DNA from: Megaustenia siamemsis
Taxonomy: Eukaryota; Mollusca; Gastropoda; Stylommatophora; Ariophantidae
Length of the DNA stretch: 64,000 nt
Reading direction: 5' to 3'
Assembly (NCBI GenBank): GCA_032433765.1
Contig: JAVIAB010000041.1
Coordinates: forward strand, 75,104,232 to 75,168,231
A model generated the notes under the pieces. The model made no database searches, was not told the DNA's origin, and saw nothing but the letters and a program-made list of their open reading frames with translations. Positions 28,001 to 42,800 of the stretch are shown here, one piece after another. The position numbers and the translations under genes are program-made. Within the stretch, counting starts at the first letter, position 1. The number at the start of each line of letters is the position of its first letter.

Positions 28001-31000
28001 TATCCAATGCTATGCACCAACCAACGATAAAGATGATTTAGTTAAAAATGATTTCTATAAACAGCTACAATGTCAGATGGATGCAAGACGAGCCATGGAT
28101 ATTATAATCTTGATGGGAATTCTAAATGCTAAAGTAGGACCAGACAACAGAGGCTTCGAAGAGATTATGGGAAAACATGGACTTGGAGATATAAACGAGA
28201 ATGGGGAGATATTTGTGAATTTCTGCGCCCTTAATCAAGTGAGCCTAGGAGGAACAATATTCCAATATAAAAGAATACACAAAGCTACATGGGTGTCACC
28301 AGATCATAGAACGGAAAATCAAATTGATCACATATGTATTAATAATAAGTTTAAGTCATCCTTACAGGATGTAAAAGTATATAGAGTGGCAGATGTAGCT
28401 TCTGATCATCATCTTCTGATAGCCAAACTTAAAATTAAACTAAAAGGTATACTACAACGAATAAGGGTAGAAAGTATTTCAATGTAGGGTTTCTTAAAGA
28501 ACAAGGAATTAAAGATAAATTCACAGTCACAATATCAAACAAATACCAAGTCCTCCAACAACTAGAAAATACAATAAATATAGAAGATCATTGGAAACAG
28601 GTAAAAGATATATGGAAAGAGACAAGCGAAGAAACACTAGGGAAAAGAGAATGCCAGGATAAGGCATGGATGACAGCAGAGACCATGGATAAAATTTAAA
28701 AAAAAAGAAAGAACAAGAAAGCAGACATAAATAAAAGCAAAACGAGAAGTAATAAAGCCAAGACACAGGAAGCTTATACAGAGGTGAACAAAGAAGTGAG
28801 AAGATGCATTAAAAGGGATAAGAGGAAATATATAGATGAATTAGCTAAAGAGGCAGAAGAAGCAGCAAATAAAGGGAATATGAAAGAACTGTACAACAGC
28901 ACAAAGAAATTAAGTGGAAAATACAAACAGATCAACGCCTTTATTAAAGATAAGGAAGGAAATCTGCTTAGTAATATAAGGGAACAAATGGAGAGATGGA
29001 AATAGCACTTTTAAGAACTTTTGAACAGACCCGGCTCAAATAATCCTCCAGATATACTACCAGCAGAAGAAGAGTTACACGTTAACTGTGGAAAACCAAG
29101 TTATTGAGTTATTGAGTTATTTGCGGGTCATCATCATTGCACTCCGAACATGTCCATAGGTGCTCAGATCCCCTCCTCAGCAATTCCCTCAGTGTCCAGC
29201 GACTGACGACTCCAGTTCTATGTTGGTTGATAAGTCTTCTTACACGGCTACTAAGTTTCTCATTTCTGGCTGTGCCCATCTTAACTCCCATTTCCATCAT
29301 CCGAAGAAGTGACGTTGATCTGTGTTTGTCGAAGTCCTGTGCTCTTCCAACATCTCGAAGGGCATTGATGATGTCCGCCCGATCCATCGGTTGCCCGTCC
29401 TCAACGACAGCGCAGCTAGCCAACCTGTCCGCTCTCTCATTTCCCCGTACTCCCGCATGTCCAGGGACATAGACAAAGGTGACCTTACGTATTTTGGATT
29501 TCTGCAACGACTCTACCCATTGCATGCGTACAAAGCCCGCCTCCACTTTTTTTATCATGCTCATCGAATCACTCAGTATACATGCGTGGATGTAGTCTTG
29601 TGACTCTAACCATTTGAATGCCTTGGTCACTGCCATCACCTCCATTGTCATGCTACTCGTGGTCATGGCGTATGCACCACTGTCTTCCTTGGCTATTCTG
29701 CCTGCTGAGCGTGCTGTAAATGCCCATGCACTTCTTTCGTGTCGTCTTACAGATCCGTCTGTATAGATGACTGCATCTTTCTCATCGGTATTATCGCAGA
29801 TGAGACCGTTGACCTCAGCATTAACCACGACCGGGTTCTGTTCCCTACTTTTCCTGTCGAGTGTGACAATACATGAGAAAGTTCCCTTGAATGACGTAGG
29901 CACCGGTATCCACTCCTCACCAACGCTGATATTGGTAAGCCCACAGACCTGTTTGATGACATCTTCTGCCCGGCCCACCCATGATTTGCCTCTTTTTAGC
30001 CTGGTACCTTTCTCTATGTTGAGCACGTGGTGCAATGGATGCTCTGTATTTGTACTAATCTTCAGGTATGCTCGTGCTCTCCAGATCTTAATTCTGTCAT
30101 CCATGGTTGGAAAGTCAAGAAGATACCTCATTGATACACAGGGAGTGTCCCTCGTACATCCCAGGATAATGCGCATGGCTTCATTTTGTATTTTCTCCAG
30201 CCTATCAATTTGAGTCGTACTGACAGTAAGAATGGCCAGGGCATACTCGATTGGTGCGAGGACTAATCCCTGGAACAGAAGAATAAGTAGCCTCTGCTCG
30301 ATGTTGGCAGCTGCCATGACCTTCAAGGCGGCTAATCCTTTGCGGGATTTTGTTATCACATGGTCGACGTGGTCCCGAAAACACAGGCTACGATCAAACT
30401 TAACTCCGAGGTATGTCATCAACTTGTCCCTGGTCACCTCATCAGCTCCCATTCGTACTACCGGTGTGGTTGTATTAACGATATGATTGTTAAGGGAGAA
30501 CCATGAAACTGATGCTTTATTAGGATTAACCAAGGCACCTGAAACCCCACACCAGGATGAAATGCGATCGAGTTCGTCTTGCATTGTGGAGGCGATTCCC
30601 CGTCTGTCTCTTCCCTGTCGATATACCAGAATATCATCAGCAAAAGTCATAGTTCTTCCCCTCCCATTCAGCTGTTGGGCCGTGATCGTTATTGTGTACA
30701 CGTTAAATAGAACTGGTGACAATGGTGAGCCTTGTGGCAGCCCAGGACAAATGGATGTTGGCTCGGAAGACCAACTTCCACATCTGAGTATCACCTTCCT
30801 CTGAAACAGTGCCGCGGCGATCCATCTAATGAGGAAGGGGTTCACCGCCAGTTTGAGAAGCATATGCATGAGATATTCAAAGCAAATAAGAAATAATTAA
30901 AGCCAAACTATTAAAAAATGGTAAAGCCACAGGACCAGATGAAATTCCTTCGGAAGCCATCAAGGCAAATATTAACACCTCTACCAAGATGCTACTTGAT

Positions 31001-34000
31001 CTATTAGATAAAATTTGGGAGAGGGAAGAAATACCTAAAGACTGGAGAGAAGGTTATATGATCAAACTACCAAAGAAAGGAAGTTTACAGGAGTGCACAA
31101 ATTATAGGGGAATTGTGTTACTATCACTGCCAGGAAAAATATTAAGCAGAACCATTCTGGAGAGACTAAAAGAGGCCATAGAGAAACATCTGAGAGATGA
31201 ACAAGCAGGTTTTAGGAAGAACAGATCATGTACTGATCAAATAACTACTCTACGTATAATAGTTGAACAAAGTTTAGAACTAAAATCCCCACTTTATATT
31301 GGATTCATAGATTACGTAAAGGCATTTAATAGTTTAGATAGAAGAATGCATTGGATGTGGTTGAGTCATTACGGAATCCCCATAAAGTTTATTAACCTGA
31401 TAAAAACAATGTATGAAGGAATGAAATGTAGTGTGGTGCATGAAGGACAGCCTACATAAGCATTTGAAATCAGAACAGGAGTAAGGTAGGGATGCCTTCT
31501 GTCTCCATTTCTCTTTCTACTGGTCATAGATTGGATTATGAAAATAACTCGAACCAACAGAAATGGAATCCAGTGGTCACTGACAAAACAACTTGATGAT
31601 TTAGACTTTGCTGATGACATAGCTCACCTATCACACAGCCATCAACAGATGCAGGATAAAATGAGCATACTTGATGAGAGATCACAACAGCTAGGACTGA
31701 AGATTAAAAGAGATAAGACCAACATTATGAGAATTAATACAGTTGCCAATAACCAAATAAAACTAAGAGAAATAACTCTATTAGATGTACAATCTTACAT
31801 ATATCTGGGCAGTAATATAGATAAATGGTGAGATTTGATAAAATATCTTTAAAAGAAAACTGCTAGAACACAAATTCAGATATGAGAAGGTGTATCTTGG
31901 TCTACGCCCTATGGGCCGGCAATGGCTCGAAAGGTCAATAGATAGATAGAATATAGATAAAGAGGGAGGAACAGAAAATGATACCAAAATAAGGATATCA
32001 AAAGCAAGAGGAGCTTTCATTGTACTGGGAAACATGGAAATCCAAAGAAATTAGGTTAAATACAAAAACTAAAAATTTTCAACTCAAATGTTAAGGCTGT
32101 CCTATTATATGGTTGTCAAACATGGTGAACAACAAAATTGACAATCACAAAGATACAGAGTTTCATAAATGGATGCTTACTCAGAATAAAAGGAATGAAA
32201 TGGCAGGACAAAATCACTAACATAGAATTATGGAAATGTACCAGTCAAACACCAGTGGATAAGGAGATACAGCGAAGACGATGGCGCTGGATAGGGCACA
32301 CACTACGGAAGCCAACTGAGAGTATTACACAACCGGTCCTTTTTTGGAATCCCCAGGGGAGAAGACAAAGAGGAAGACCAATGAATTTTTTGGAGAAGAC
32401 AGATAGAAGCAAAGATGAAGATGATGGGGAAGACATGGAATGATCTTAAAAGAATGGCAAAAAACAGAACGACTTGGATAGTGTTTGTTGAAGACCTATG
32501 CTCCACTGGGAGCTAAAAAAGGTAGAAGAAGAAGAAGAAGTGGTCAGTATTATGACTTTGCCTGAATGTGCCAAGATTTTATATTTTAAGTACTGGCCAG
32601 AAAAACCTGGTATGTACTGGACATTTAGTGAAACTGAGATTAGAAAGTTAGCCAGCAAATTCTGCTTAAATGAAAGAGGTGGTTCATGGTTTTTATGAAT
32701 ATCTTCAACAAAATAAATTTCCAAATGTACTACTTCCTTTAAAGTACACTTTGGACACAACTGCGGCATCTTCCAGTGAATATGAAAGGGGTTTCTCTCA
32801 GATGAACTATATAGTTAACTTCATCTAGGTTAACTCTTCTTGTGTGGACAATCTCTTCACTGATGTTATGGTTATGGTTAGTTGAAGGCCATGGTATCAC
32901 TACAAATGAATTAAAATCCATAATTACTCGTGCTAGTGGAATCATCCAAATAAAAACTCATCTCATTGAAGGATCCAATCAAAGATAGGCAGCAGCAGTC
33001 TTCATCATAGCAGCTACAGCACACGGCAAAAGACATAAGGCCAAGCGGCACTGAAAGTGAACGCAGCTGAACTGTCCTTCGTCATACGATATCATTATTC
33101 ATCAGAGCACTAAAGTCAGTAGCTCTGGCAGCAAGCCTGACTTAGAATATGAGAAAACTTCAACAAGGAACACTTTTCAGACTGAACTTAAATGGTTCCT
33201 GTCACCTATCCACATTGACCGAAAATTCCAATAATGCACTCATGTTCATCAGAATAGTGGATCCTCTTCTCACCATATTCATTCCTTTCAAATATGTGGA
33301 TTCGTGGCTTCTTGCAGGTCGTCATTCTCGAGTTGATACCAAAAGCAAGAAGAGATCTAGTCACATGAGGGTATATAAGGTTACATTGAAAGTGTGGAAG
33401 TTGCTGCAAAATCTTCACAGTAACTGCACTATTTCCCAATAAAAATGTACAATAATAAAAATCTATATAATCTACGTTCACCTAGTTGGGACTAGTTGGT
33501 CTTGAGGCAAGATGCTAGTGACAAGACAGAGAGGTTGATAGTTCATTTCCTGGCTGCACCAGTTGGGATTTTTATGTGATTTCTCTCTACAGCATCCACT
33601 CCTGGTCGCTCAGTGAAGCCTGGCTTGAAACGTCAATTACTCATAAACTGGAAAATATGTGTACCTCCAAAGATGGAGCTCTCTGCCTGTGCAGCGAGGG
33701 ACACTAGTGTACATGACTGCCAGCGAAAAATGGATTAACATACAAAATTCAGTTCCTAGTCTGTAGGTACTTTGTCAGAGGTGAAAGCTGACGAATGCAA
33801 AACAATGTTCAGCTCTAGAAATTATGTAGAGGTCTGCTTTGAGGTAATTATTCTGATTGTTATACCCAAAGCAGGAAGTGATCTAGATGACAGGGTATAT
33901 AGAAGGATATGTTAAAAGTGTAGAGGTAGATATAAGGAAAACTTCCGGGTGAGTATTGACACCTTTTCTTCCAGAAAAAAAAAACACTGATATAAACCAT

Positions 34001-37000
34001 TATCGTGCTGAATCACAACAATTATATGATATCTCTCTTTACAGTAATATTGACTGCACGTGGATCATAAAGTCTTCTTTTTCCGAAGATGTGATTGTCC
34101 TGTCTTTGGTGAATTTTACCTTGGAGGGTACCAACAGCCTATCATGTGGATATGACTATGTGAATATTTATGATGGTATAATATTAATTTATCATTTTTT
34201 AAACATTTTTTTTTACATTAAATGCATGATATGATCAAATAATCATTATATTAACTCTTTCCGTACGTTTAGCCGCATAGTGCATCACTCTGAATTTGAT
34301 TGGTGTAAACTGTTATCAAACCATATTCTTTTTATAGTTCTTGTATTGTCTTGATATTGGTGAAATCCCTTTTTAAATTATCTGAAATGTCAGATATAAT
34401 GTATTAAGTGTTAGATAAATATAAACATGTAGACTAAGATTGCTATTTAAAAACATGAAAAATGTTGTCTCTAAAATCACTACCGCTGAACTGATAAAAA
34501 CCTTCCATAGTTAAAGAGTTAATATTTAAATTGATATATTATAGCTCTACATGTGTAAAACCACTATATCAGTTGTTGCTCCCAGGCAAAATTTTTTTTT
34601 AGTCACTGGAAAGAAAAATAGAAAAATGAAAGTAACTCAATAAAGGATTTGGACCGTATACATTTGAAAATTATGAAACATCTTAACATCATTACTGCAG
34701 TGTGACTGTCTTTCAAGTATTCTAACTGTTGCAAAATTAATTTTGTTATTTACTTGATTGTTAATTCTACCCACACCGTTAGACATTGCATTGGTCTTGT
34801 ATTGTTGTTCGCTACCCATCATTATTCTAAGCGAGATGTTCATATGTATCTAAAGAGTCTGTGCCTGCTATCTTTGCTTCTCTAAAAAGTGTTTTTTTTT
34901 TTTAGTTTTTCTTTAGGTCTTACTCTTTTTCTATATCTTGATATTTCAAATAGAAAATCTTATTTCTTTAATTCTCTTGTTGTCTCTTCTCAGCATGTCT
35001 GACATATGTCCATCTTCTTTCCTTAATTGCAGATAAGAACATGAGATCTTTGGTTTCATGGTCATTTCTCTTATCTCAGTATTAGTCTTGAATTCTTTCT
35101 AGTGTATTCATAGTATTTTTCTTAAGCATTTGTCTTCAAAAGCGTTTAGTTTTTTCTCAGTTGTGTTTGATGTATTCCAGCTTTCACATACACAGGCAAG
35201 TGTCGATAATACATTTCAGTTGAATATTCTAAGTTTGGTTCTCTTGCATAGTATTTTTGATTTCCGTATGGCATCCAGGTTTTTTTAATGTGTTACTGCT
35301 TTTGCGATCCTGCTTCTGATCTCTTTCTTTGTTTCACCTTCTTAATTTATATTACTACAAAGATATATATAGTGATCTACTCTTTGCAATTCCTGAAAAT
35401 TGGGATATTACCATCTGAGGTATTGTTCTTTTGGATCATTTTTGTTTTGTCCTTGTTGATTTCAAGTCCTAACATTTCTGCCATGTATGATAAGGTATCT
35501 GTGGTATTTTGCATTTTGTTAATATTGTCACATAGGAGCACTATATCATCTGCAAGATCAAGATCTTCCATGTAATTCTTGTCACACCATTTTGTTCTCT
35601 GGTCACTCTCTAATTTACCCATCACCCATCATCAGTCATATATTTCAAATTGCTGGAACGTTAAATTGTAAGAAACAAGACATTTATATGGAAAACATCA
35701 GAAGTAAGATGGATTCAGAGAGGTATATATGGCCTTTATGGTGGGCCTAAAAGATGTTATTATTCATTGTTATTGTTATTGAGCTATTAGTGGGTCTTCA
35801 TCATTGCACTCCGAACATGTCCATAGGTGCTCAGATCACCTCCTCAGCTAGTCCCGCAGTTTCCAGCGACTGACGACTCCAGTTCTGTGTTGGTTAATTA
35901 GTCTTCTTACACACCCACTAAGTTTCTCGTTTCTGGCTGTGGCCATCTTAATGCCCATCTCCTTTATTCAAAGGAGTGACGTGGACTCATGGTTGTCGAA
36001 GTCCTCTGTCCTTCCCACTTCCCATGGAGGACATTGATGATGTTCCATCCATTTGTTAACTGTCCTCAACAATACCGCAGCTAGCCAACCTGTCCACTCT
36101 TATATTTCCCTGTACTCCCGCATGTCCTGGGATATAGACAAAAGTGACCTTACATATTTTTGACTTCTGCAATGGCTCTACCCATTGTATACGTACAGAT
36201 CTCGCCTCCACTTTTCTTATCATGCTCATTGAATCACTCAGTATACAGGCGTAGGTGTAGTCTTGTGACTCTAACCAGATGAATACCTTAGTCACTGCCA
36301 TCACCTCCATCGTCATGCTACTTGTGGTCATAGTGTATGCACCACTATCTTCCTTGACTATTCTGCCTGCCTAGCATGCTGTGTTTTTCATACATGTGCA
36401 CACACACACACACACACAACTTACCACTGTAATTATAACTCTGTCAACCTTTTTTTCTTCAAATGAGAACATCATAAAAAACCAATAATGTTAGGCCCCT
36501 GAAACCTGTTTTAGTGTTGGAAAGCATTGTTGTTTGTGCCAAATTTGCATACTCTTTATCTTACATTGTTTGATAAACAAAAACGTTTCCATCACCCACA
36601 CCATGTTATGTAAAAATATGTCTGACATTGATATGAGTTGCTGTTAATGCAGGAAATGAAAGACAAGTAAGCAGTTGAGACCATCTTTCCGTAGTGAGAT
36701 TAGGTAAATGTAATATAACTCATAAGCTATCCATCAAAATTTTTTGGACTTGCCTTTGAAGTTAAAAGTTTGCATGAGATTAAAGAAAGATAATGGAAAT
36801 AATAGTGGCTTCTACAGTATTTAAAGAAGGAAAGTTAGCTTTTGGGGATTAGATGGGACGAGACGTTAGATTCAGAGAGACAGTTGAGGACTTGACTTGG
36901 CATATGAGACTTGAAGAAACTTTCAGGGATGTTTTAGTATTGGATTATCCAGAAGATTTATTTCTCAAACATATTTTTTAGCTATAGATAGATATTACAG

Positions 37001-39834
37001 GTCTCTAAAGAGATCAGTGCTCATCACAGTTAGAAATATACAGATTGATACAGAAGTCATATTATCTCGTATGTTACTTTATGCAAAGTTCAAGAAGTTA
37101 TGTGGAGGTAACTACAGAACCTGGAAGAGTGTCATATAGCAACAGAGGTAGCCAAGACACTAATATCAACCTTTTACTAGTGATAAAGGTCTTTAGACAG
37201 CCAAATCAAACATCATACATATTGACTGAATTTAATATGTAATCAAGATATTTATCCAGATGACTTATGGGTAACATGAAAACTATGTAAATAAACTTGT
37301 GTACAAGATCTAAATGGCATCTCGCGTCATGATATAAAGTGTAAAATAAAAGTGTTCTTCAAAACATTTGGAGTTGGAGTTTCTATCTTCTCTTCTTTTC
37401 TCGTTTCACTGATACCTAAAAGGTGTCGTGGTTTATATCATTTGTCGTTCTTGAGCTGCTCAAACTGTCTGAATTAGTGATATTTCTTTGTTGTTACATG
37501 TCTCTGTCACTGCATCTATCCATCTTTTTATGGGTCTTCCTCTTGGTCTTTTCCCATGCATTCTCGAGAAGAACGCCCTTGATGATGATTGGTGCGGATT
37601 CATTCTGACCAGGTGGCCAAACCATTTAAGTTATTGTTGTTCTATATATTCTTGGCAGGGTTTTGTTCCTACCATTTTTCTTATGGTTTCATTTGGTATT
37701 CTATCTCTTCTTGTGTTGTTTGTTACTTTTCTCAAGCATCGCATCTCACATGTATTGATCTTTCTTAATTGTGATTTAGAAAGGGTCCATGTTTGACTTT
37801 CATAGCACAACGTTGGTATGAAGATGCTATTTATCATTTGTTGTTTAGCTGGCATAGAAATGTTTGGATGTCTTAACAATGGTGAAAGCTGGTATGTGAC
37901 AGCATTTGCTTTTTGTATTCTCATGTCAATTTCTCTGTCTAGTTTTCCATCTTCTGTAAACATTATGCCCAAATACTTTAATTCCTCTACTTGTTTTATT
38001 TCTTTATCTTTGATCTTAATGTTTAATGGGTGTTTTAATTTGCCTATTCTCATAGCCTCTGTTTTTGCTGTGTTAATTTTCATACAGTAGTTTATGCAGC
38101 TTTTATCTAGAGATGTTATATGCTGTTGTAGCAGGTTTTCATCCTCATATATTAGGCATTGGTCATCTGCGAAGAGTAGCTCGTTTGTGTTGGTATTGTC
38201 TACCTCTATGTTATTATTTGATTTTTCCTTATTGTTGGTTGTTTCCAGATTTATTTTGTCCATATATATGATGAAGAGGAGTGGTGAGTGGACACATCAC
38301 GGACACATCACATTGACACATTAAGCAGTTTCTATGTTGTGAATAAATCATGTCCTGTTGAGCATGTGCTCATTGCTGCACCTGACCAGGATTGTTTGGA
38401 CTTCATATTCTTTATCCTTTGTGTATAATTAATCACATTGTACTGTCTACTACCTACGCATGTGAAAGCAGGAAAACACAGCAAAGGAGATTGAGAAAAA
38501 ACTAATCACTTTTGAAGACAAATGCTTAAGAAGAATAATCTCTGCTCAAATGATCCATCTCATAATTAGGAAGAGAAGATGGCCATATGTCAAACATGTG
38601 CTGAAAAGAGACAAAAAGAGCATTCCAAAACAAGCTCTTCTATGGGAAACATCAGAATACAGAAAAAGATGAAGACCCTGAGAGACACTCTATTATAAGA
38701 GAAGGAAAGTTGGCAGTCATACACTCATTAGATAAAATCGATAAGTAAAGAAGAAGATATGTAAATGTATACTTATTTATTTGATTAGACAACTTAAGAT
38801 AAAATCGCCATTAATCTTGAACATTTCTATTAGAAGCTGCAACTACTTCAATTTATGACATTGTTATATGTTAAATCAAGATGAGAAAAGCCAAATATTT
38901 CATCCATCATATACACACAGACCATGTATTGTAGGTTCTAAAAAATGTATTGAATAGTTTAAACAAACAATTTATTGCTGTTACCACTTTAAATAGAAAA
39001 TGAAATAAAGATAATACACTCAAAATGCACTCATATTTATTCTTCTAACAACTTGTAGGTGACAGCATATACACTAACAGACTAGCATCACTGTGTGGCT
39101 CTGTTTCAAGTAGAGAATACAGAAGTACTGGCACCTCCATGACTATTGTGTTTCATTCTGATTCTGTAACGACTTACAGTGGTTTCACATTTAAATATCA
39201 GTCTCAAAATAAGACAGGTAATGAGTTGTTCATACATATATCATCTATTCCTATACATACCTCAATTTAACCATTACATGTGAGCTTTGATACCCATTTT
39301 GAGTAGTTTTAATTCATTTGACTGTAAGGAAACTACCTTTGATTGCACTATGAAATATGACATTTACTCAATCAGGCAGCACCCATTATTTAACTCTTTC
39401 TGCACGTTTTAACGCACTGTGTGTCATGCCAATTTCAGCCATATACATTTTGCCAAATAGTGCATCACTCTCAATTAGATTAGCGTGAACCATCAACAAA
39501 ATATATTCTTTTTACATCTCTTACATCATCATCATGATATTGGTGAAATCTGATCTCTTGTTCAGTTATCTAAAATTCCATATATATGTTATATGTTAGA
39601 TAAATATAAATATGTAGATTGATTCTTAAAATCGTGAACAATTTTGTTTCTGAAACCTCTTCTGTTGCATCGATAAAAAGCTTCAGTATGGAAAGAGTTA
39701 ATCTTGAAGTAGTAAATGTTGTGATGGATAGATAATGATCTTAACAAAATACATTTTTAAATACTTGAATGATTTCCAAAGCGTAAATCTAAATAATATC
39801 ATGTTAGGAATTTTAGTGGATGTTTCCAGCAATT

Positions 39835-39865
<31 letters not shown>

Positions 39866-42800
39866 CTTTTCTGGCATTATCTCATTTCTTTGATATGTTG
39901 ATGGGACTTAGAACTTGAGAATAAAGGCCAATTCACTAGTGCAGTTGTCACAATGTGTTCAGGTCTGATATTTCAGCCCCAATATGGGAAAAAAAAACTA
40001 TTTGGTCCCTACCATAATTCGAACCTGTATTCTCCTGGTTTAGAGCATGACAGCAATTGGTTTGGTCACCCACTCTTCTCTACAGAAGCCAGTAGTTCAG
40101 CACACAATTTAACATAAATATGATGATGTAATGCCTCCCCAATTAAACGCCATGAGGTATATGTGGCACAATATCAGGAAGGCTGTAAAATTAACAATAC
40201 TAATTTAATTTATCTTCCCAATAACATATGGTTGTGAATCATGGACAATCTCACAAACAACATCGAAGAAAATCGATTCATTCGAAACAGCATCCTACAG
40301 AAACATTCTTAAGATACCTTGGATAAAGAAAAAGAACAATGAAGATATTCATCATCAACATTGAGTGCCGTCTCTGCATCGAAGTTTTGGTTTCCATGGA
40401 GTGCATTCTGCTCTGTCTCTTTCTTTGATAGTACAGGTTGTCATAGACTGACTTGTCCATCATTTGATGTTACTTGTCCGTGTTAGACTTGGTCTGCCTC
40501 TCCCTCTTTTACCATGTATTTTCCCTTCCAAGATTACTTATAGTAGGCTGTTGTGTCTTTTAACATGCCTCCAACATCTAATTTGTCTTGTTTGAATTGT
40601 GTTTAATAGTTTATTTTAATTTTTAATTTTTTAAGACTTCATTTGATTTATTGTCTTTCCATTCAATTCTACCTATTCTTCTATAAATTCTTATTTCAAA
40701 GGCTTCAATTATCTATTCTGGTTTTCTTGTCCATGTTTCCGCACCATATAGTAATGTTGAAAAGATTAACATTTTGCTACTCTTAGTTTTAGCCCTGGTG
40801 TTATTTGTTTTGATGTTAGTATATTTTTCATGACATTAAAATTACTTTTTATCATTTCTATTCTTTTTTTTATTCCAGTTTTACATTTTCCATCACAGGT
40901 TATATGTCCAAGGTAGTTGTAGCTCTTAACTGTCTCTCTATTCCTACAACTTTTATTCACTTGAAGAAATCAAATGATTTAAACATTTAATATAGCTTGC
41001 TTATAAACAACATTTTCTTCTTCATTACTGTTTCCGGTTGTTTCCAAAATGGAGGAATTATTTTTCTCCGGCTTGGTATTGAACCGTTGATCAGAGGTTT
41101 AACAAGCCGCTATCGTAAAAACGATGTTGTTAATGAAACGTAGACCTGATAGAGATATAGAAACAAAGTTGAACGCATTCGAAAATAAATGTCTAAGGAA
41201 AATACTTGGTATAGAATGGAACGAATTCAAAACAAACGAGGAAATTAGAGAAATCGCCAATCAACCACTAATATCTTCAGTAATAAAGAAAAGACGATGG
41301 TCATACGTTGGACATGTGATGAGAAGAGATAATAATCGAATAGCGAAGCAAGCCCTCATATGGGAAACAACAGGTAAAAGAAAAAGAGGAAGACCCAGGG
41401 AGACACTGAGAAGAACATTGATGAGAGAGGCAAGAGCAGCAGGAATCGGCTCCCTCAATGAGATAGAACTGCTTGCACAGAACAGAGACAGATGGCGAGA
41501 TTTAATAAAATATCTTTAAAAGAAAACTGCTAGAACAAAAATTCATATAGGAGAAGGTGTATCTTGGTCTACGCCCTATGGGCCGGTTACGGCTCGAAAG
41601 GTCAATAGATAGATAGATAAACAACATTCTGCAGAGGAAATTAAAACACTATGGCCATGTCAAAAGACACAGCAAGATGAAAGAATAATACTGGAAGCCA
41701 TGGTTTCTGGGTGAGGCATAGGGAGCATTTATTGCAACTATTAGCTACTTCGTTTAAGTGCAGTTCACCATGAACATGTGTTGACAACATGTACCCTTCT
41801 TGTGTGTGCATCCCTGGCGTTGAGTGTCGCAACTTGGTCTTAGGAGCTACCGTGGTCGTAATAAAGGAATCCATTTTTATTTAAAATGTCTTCATCTCAG
41901 AATTCAATAATCTACAAGAATGGTTCTGTAACCCACAGACAACACAGGGATTGGGGTTAGTTAGTGGCATACCAGCACGACAGGAATCTGACAAGTGTAA
42001 CAAAGTATATTACAGAAGATTGACAGACAGTGTCTGCCGCAGGAGTGGATACAGCTCTTGGATGACTTTAAAGTCAACACGTTAACATTAGTGTATAGTT
42101 CAGTGCACACTGGTGCACATGGTAATGAAAAATCCAATAAGCGCACTGGCAGATCTGGCACTGAGTGTGTCCTTACTCTGGACAAAGAGGACATCGCCAA
42201 ATTTATTCTTAATTCCTTAAAAGAAGAGGAGGTGAATGCATGGGACCATGATGTATATATTGTGAGACTGATGAGTCTAAAGATTAAAAAAGAATCTGGT
42301 CGGTCCGGAGTGCTTAGTGGGAAAATGGATTGTGTTTGCTCTTGACACCATCAAAAGGTGAATGAGGTGCCTCTCATTCATCAGGTGCTGTGGTTACTGA
42401 ATAACATGATCGTCTCTGTGATCCTGGTTGGTTAAAATCGATACTACTGTGCCCAAGAACACACCTACACGTGGTCCCTCCTGTAGATGCAAAGTTGGTC
42501 TTAGGTGCGATCGATTCCCCAGCGGTATAACTGAGCAGGGAGTAGGTGAACCACTATAGATGCAGGACCAAAGCCCACCGGCATGTGGTACATGACACTC
42601 ATCCACTCACTCTCCCTCTCTATTGAATGAGTGTATTTTCCCCCCCCCCTGTGTATGGGTTGGAATTTTTGCAATTCCTAAATCACATTGAGACACCTAC
42701 CAGCACACTCAGGGACCGAACCTTCAGCTTGATAAGAAGACCACTGTGTCCTGTCCCTAATGGGCTGGTGGTATATTGCACAGATATAACTGGCTAAGGA

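Larger units (their letters stand above)
27640..32540 (+). mobile_element. Family A LINE, nearly full length, interrupted by families B and C
   Basis: 27,756-28,487 encodes an endonuclease/exonuclease/phosphatase domain: LGMCETRW with the catalytic Glu, QCYAPTND and SDHHLL near the end. The GDFNAK motif reads MGILNAK, so a catalytic Asp is lost. 28,784-29,005 is the lysine-rich linker. RT follows at 30,900-31,830 (GKATGPDEIPSEAIK, FIDYVKAFNSLDR, DLDFADDIAHLS), with stops in and near the GVRQG motif. The C-terminal end is 32,138-32,443 (RRRWRWIGHTLRK, RGRP) and the tail is (GAA)n. It is dead. It resembles the RTE-like endonuclease-RT type; the clade is not certain. Confidence 0.9.
40132..41716 (+). 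mobile_element. Family J LINE remnant with H and C insertions (duplicate)
   Basis: Twin of 8380-9350: J pieces at 40,132-40,349 and about 41,617-41,716, minus-strand family H at 40,350-40,972, and the private family C insertion 41,015-41,616. Confidence 0.7.

Noticed and set aside
29137..30804. Plus-strand frames of 84-148 codons
   Set aside because: Shadows of the 586-codon family B frame on the minus strand.
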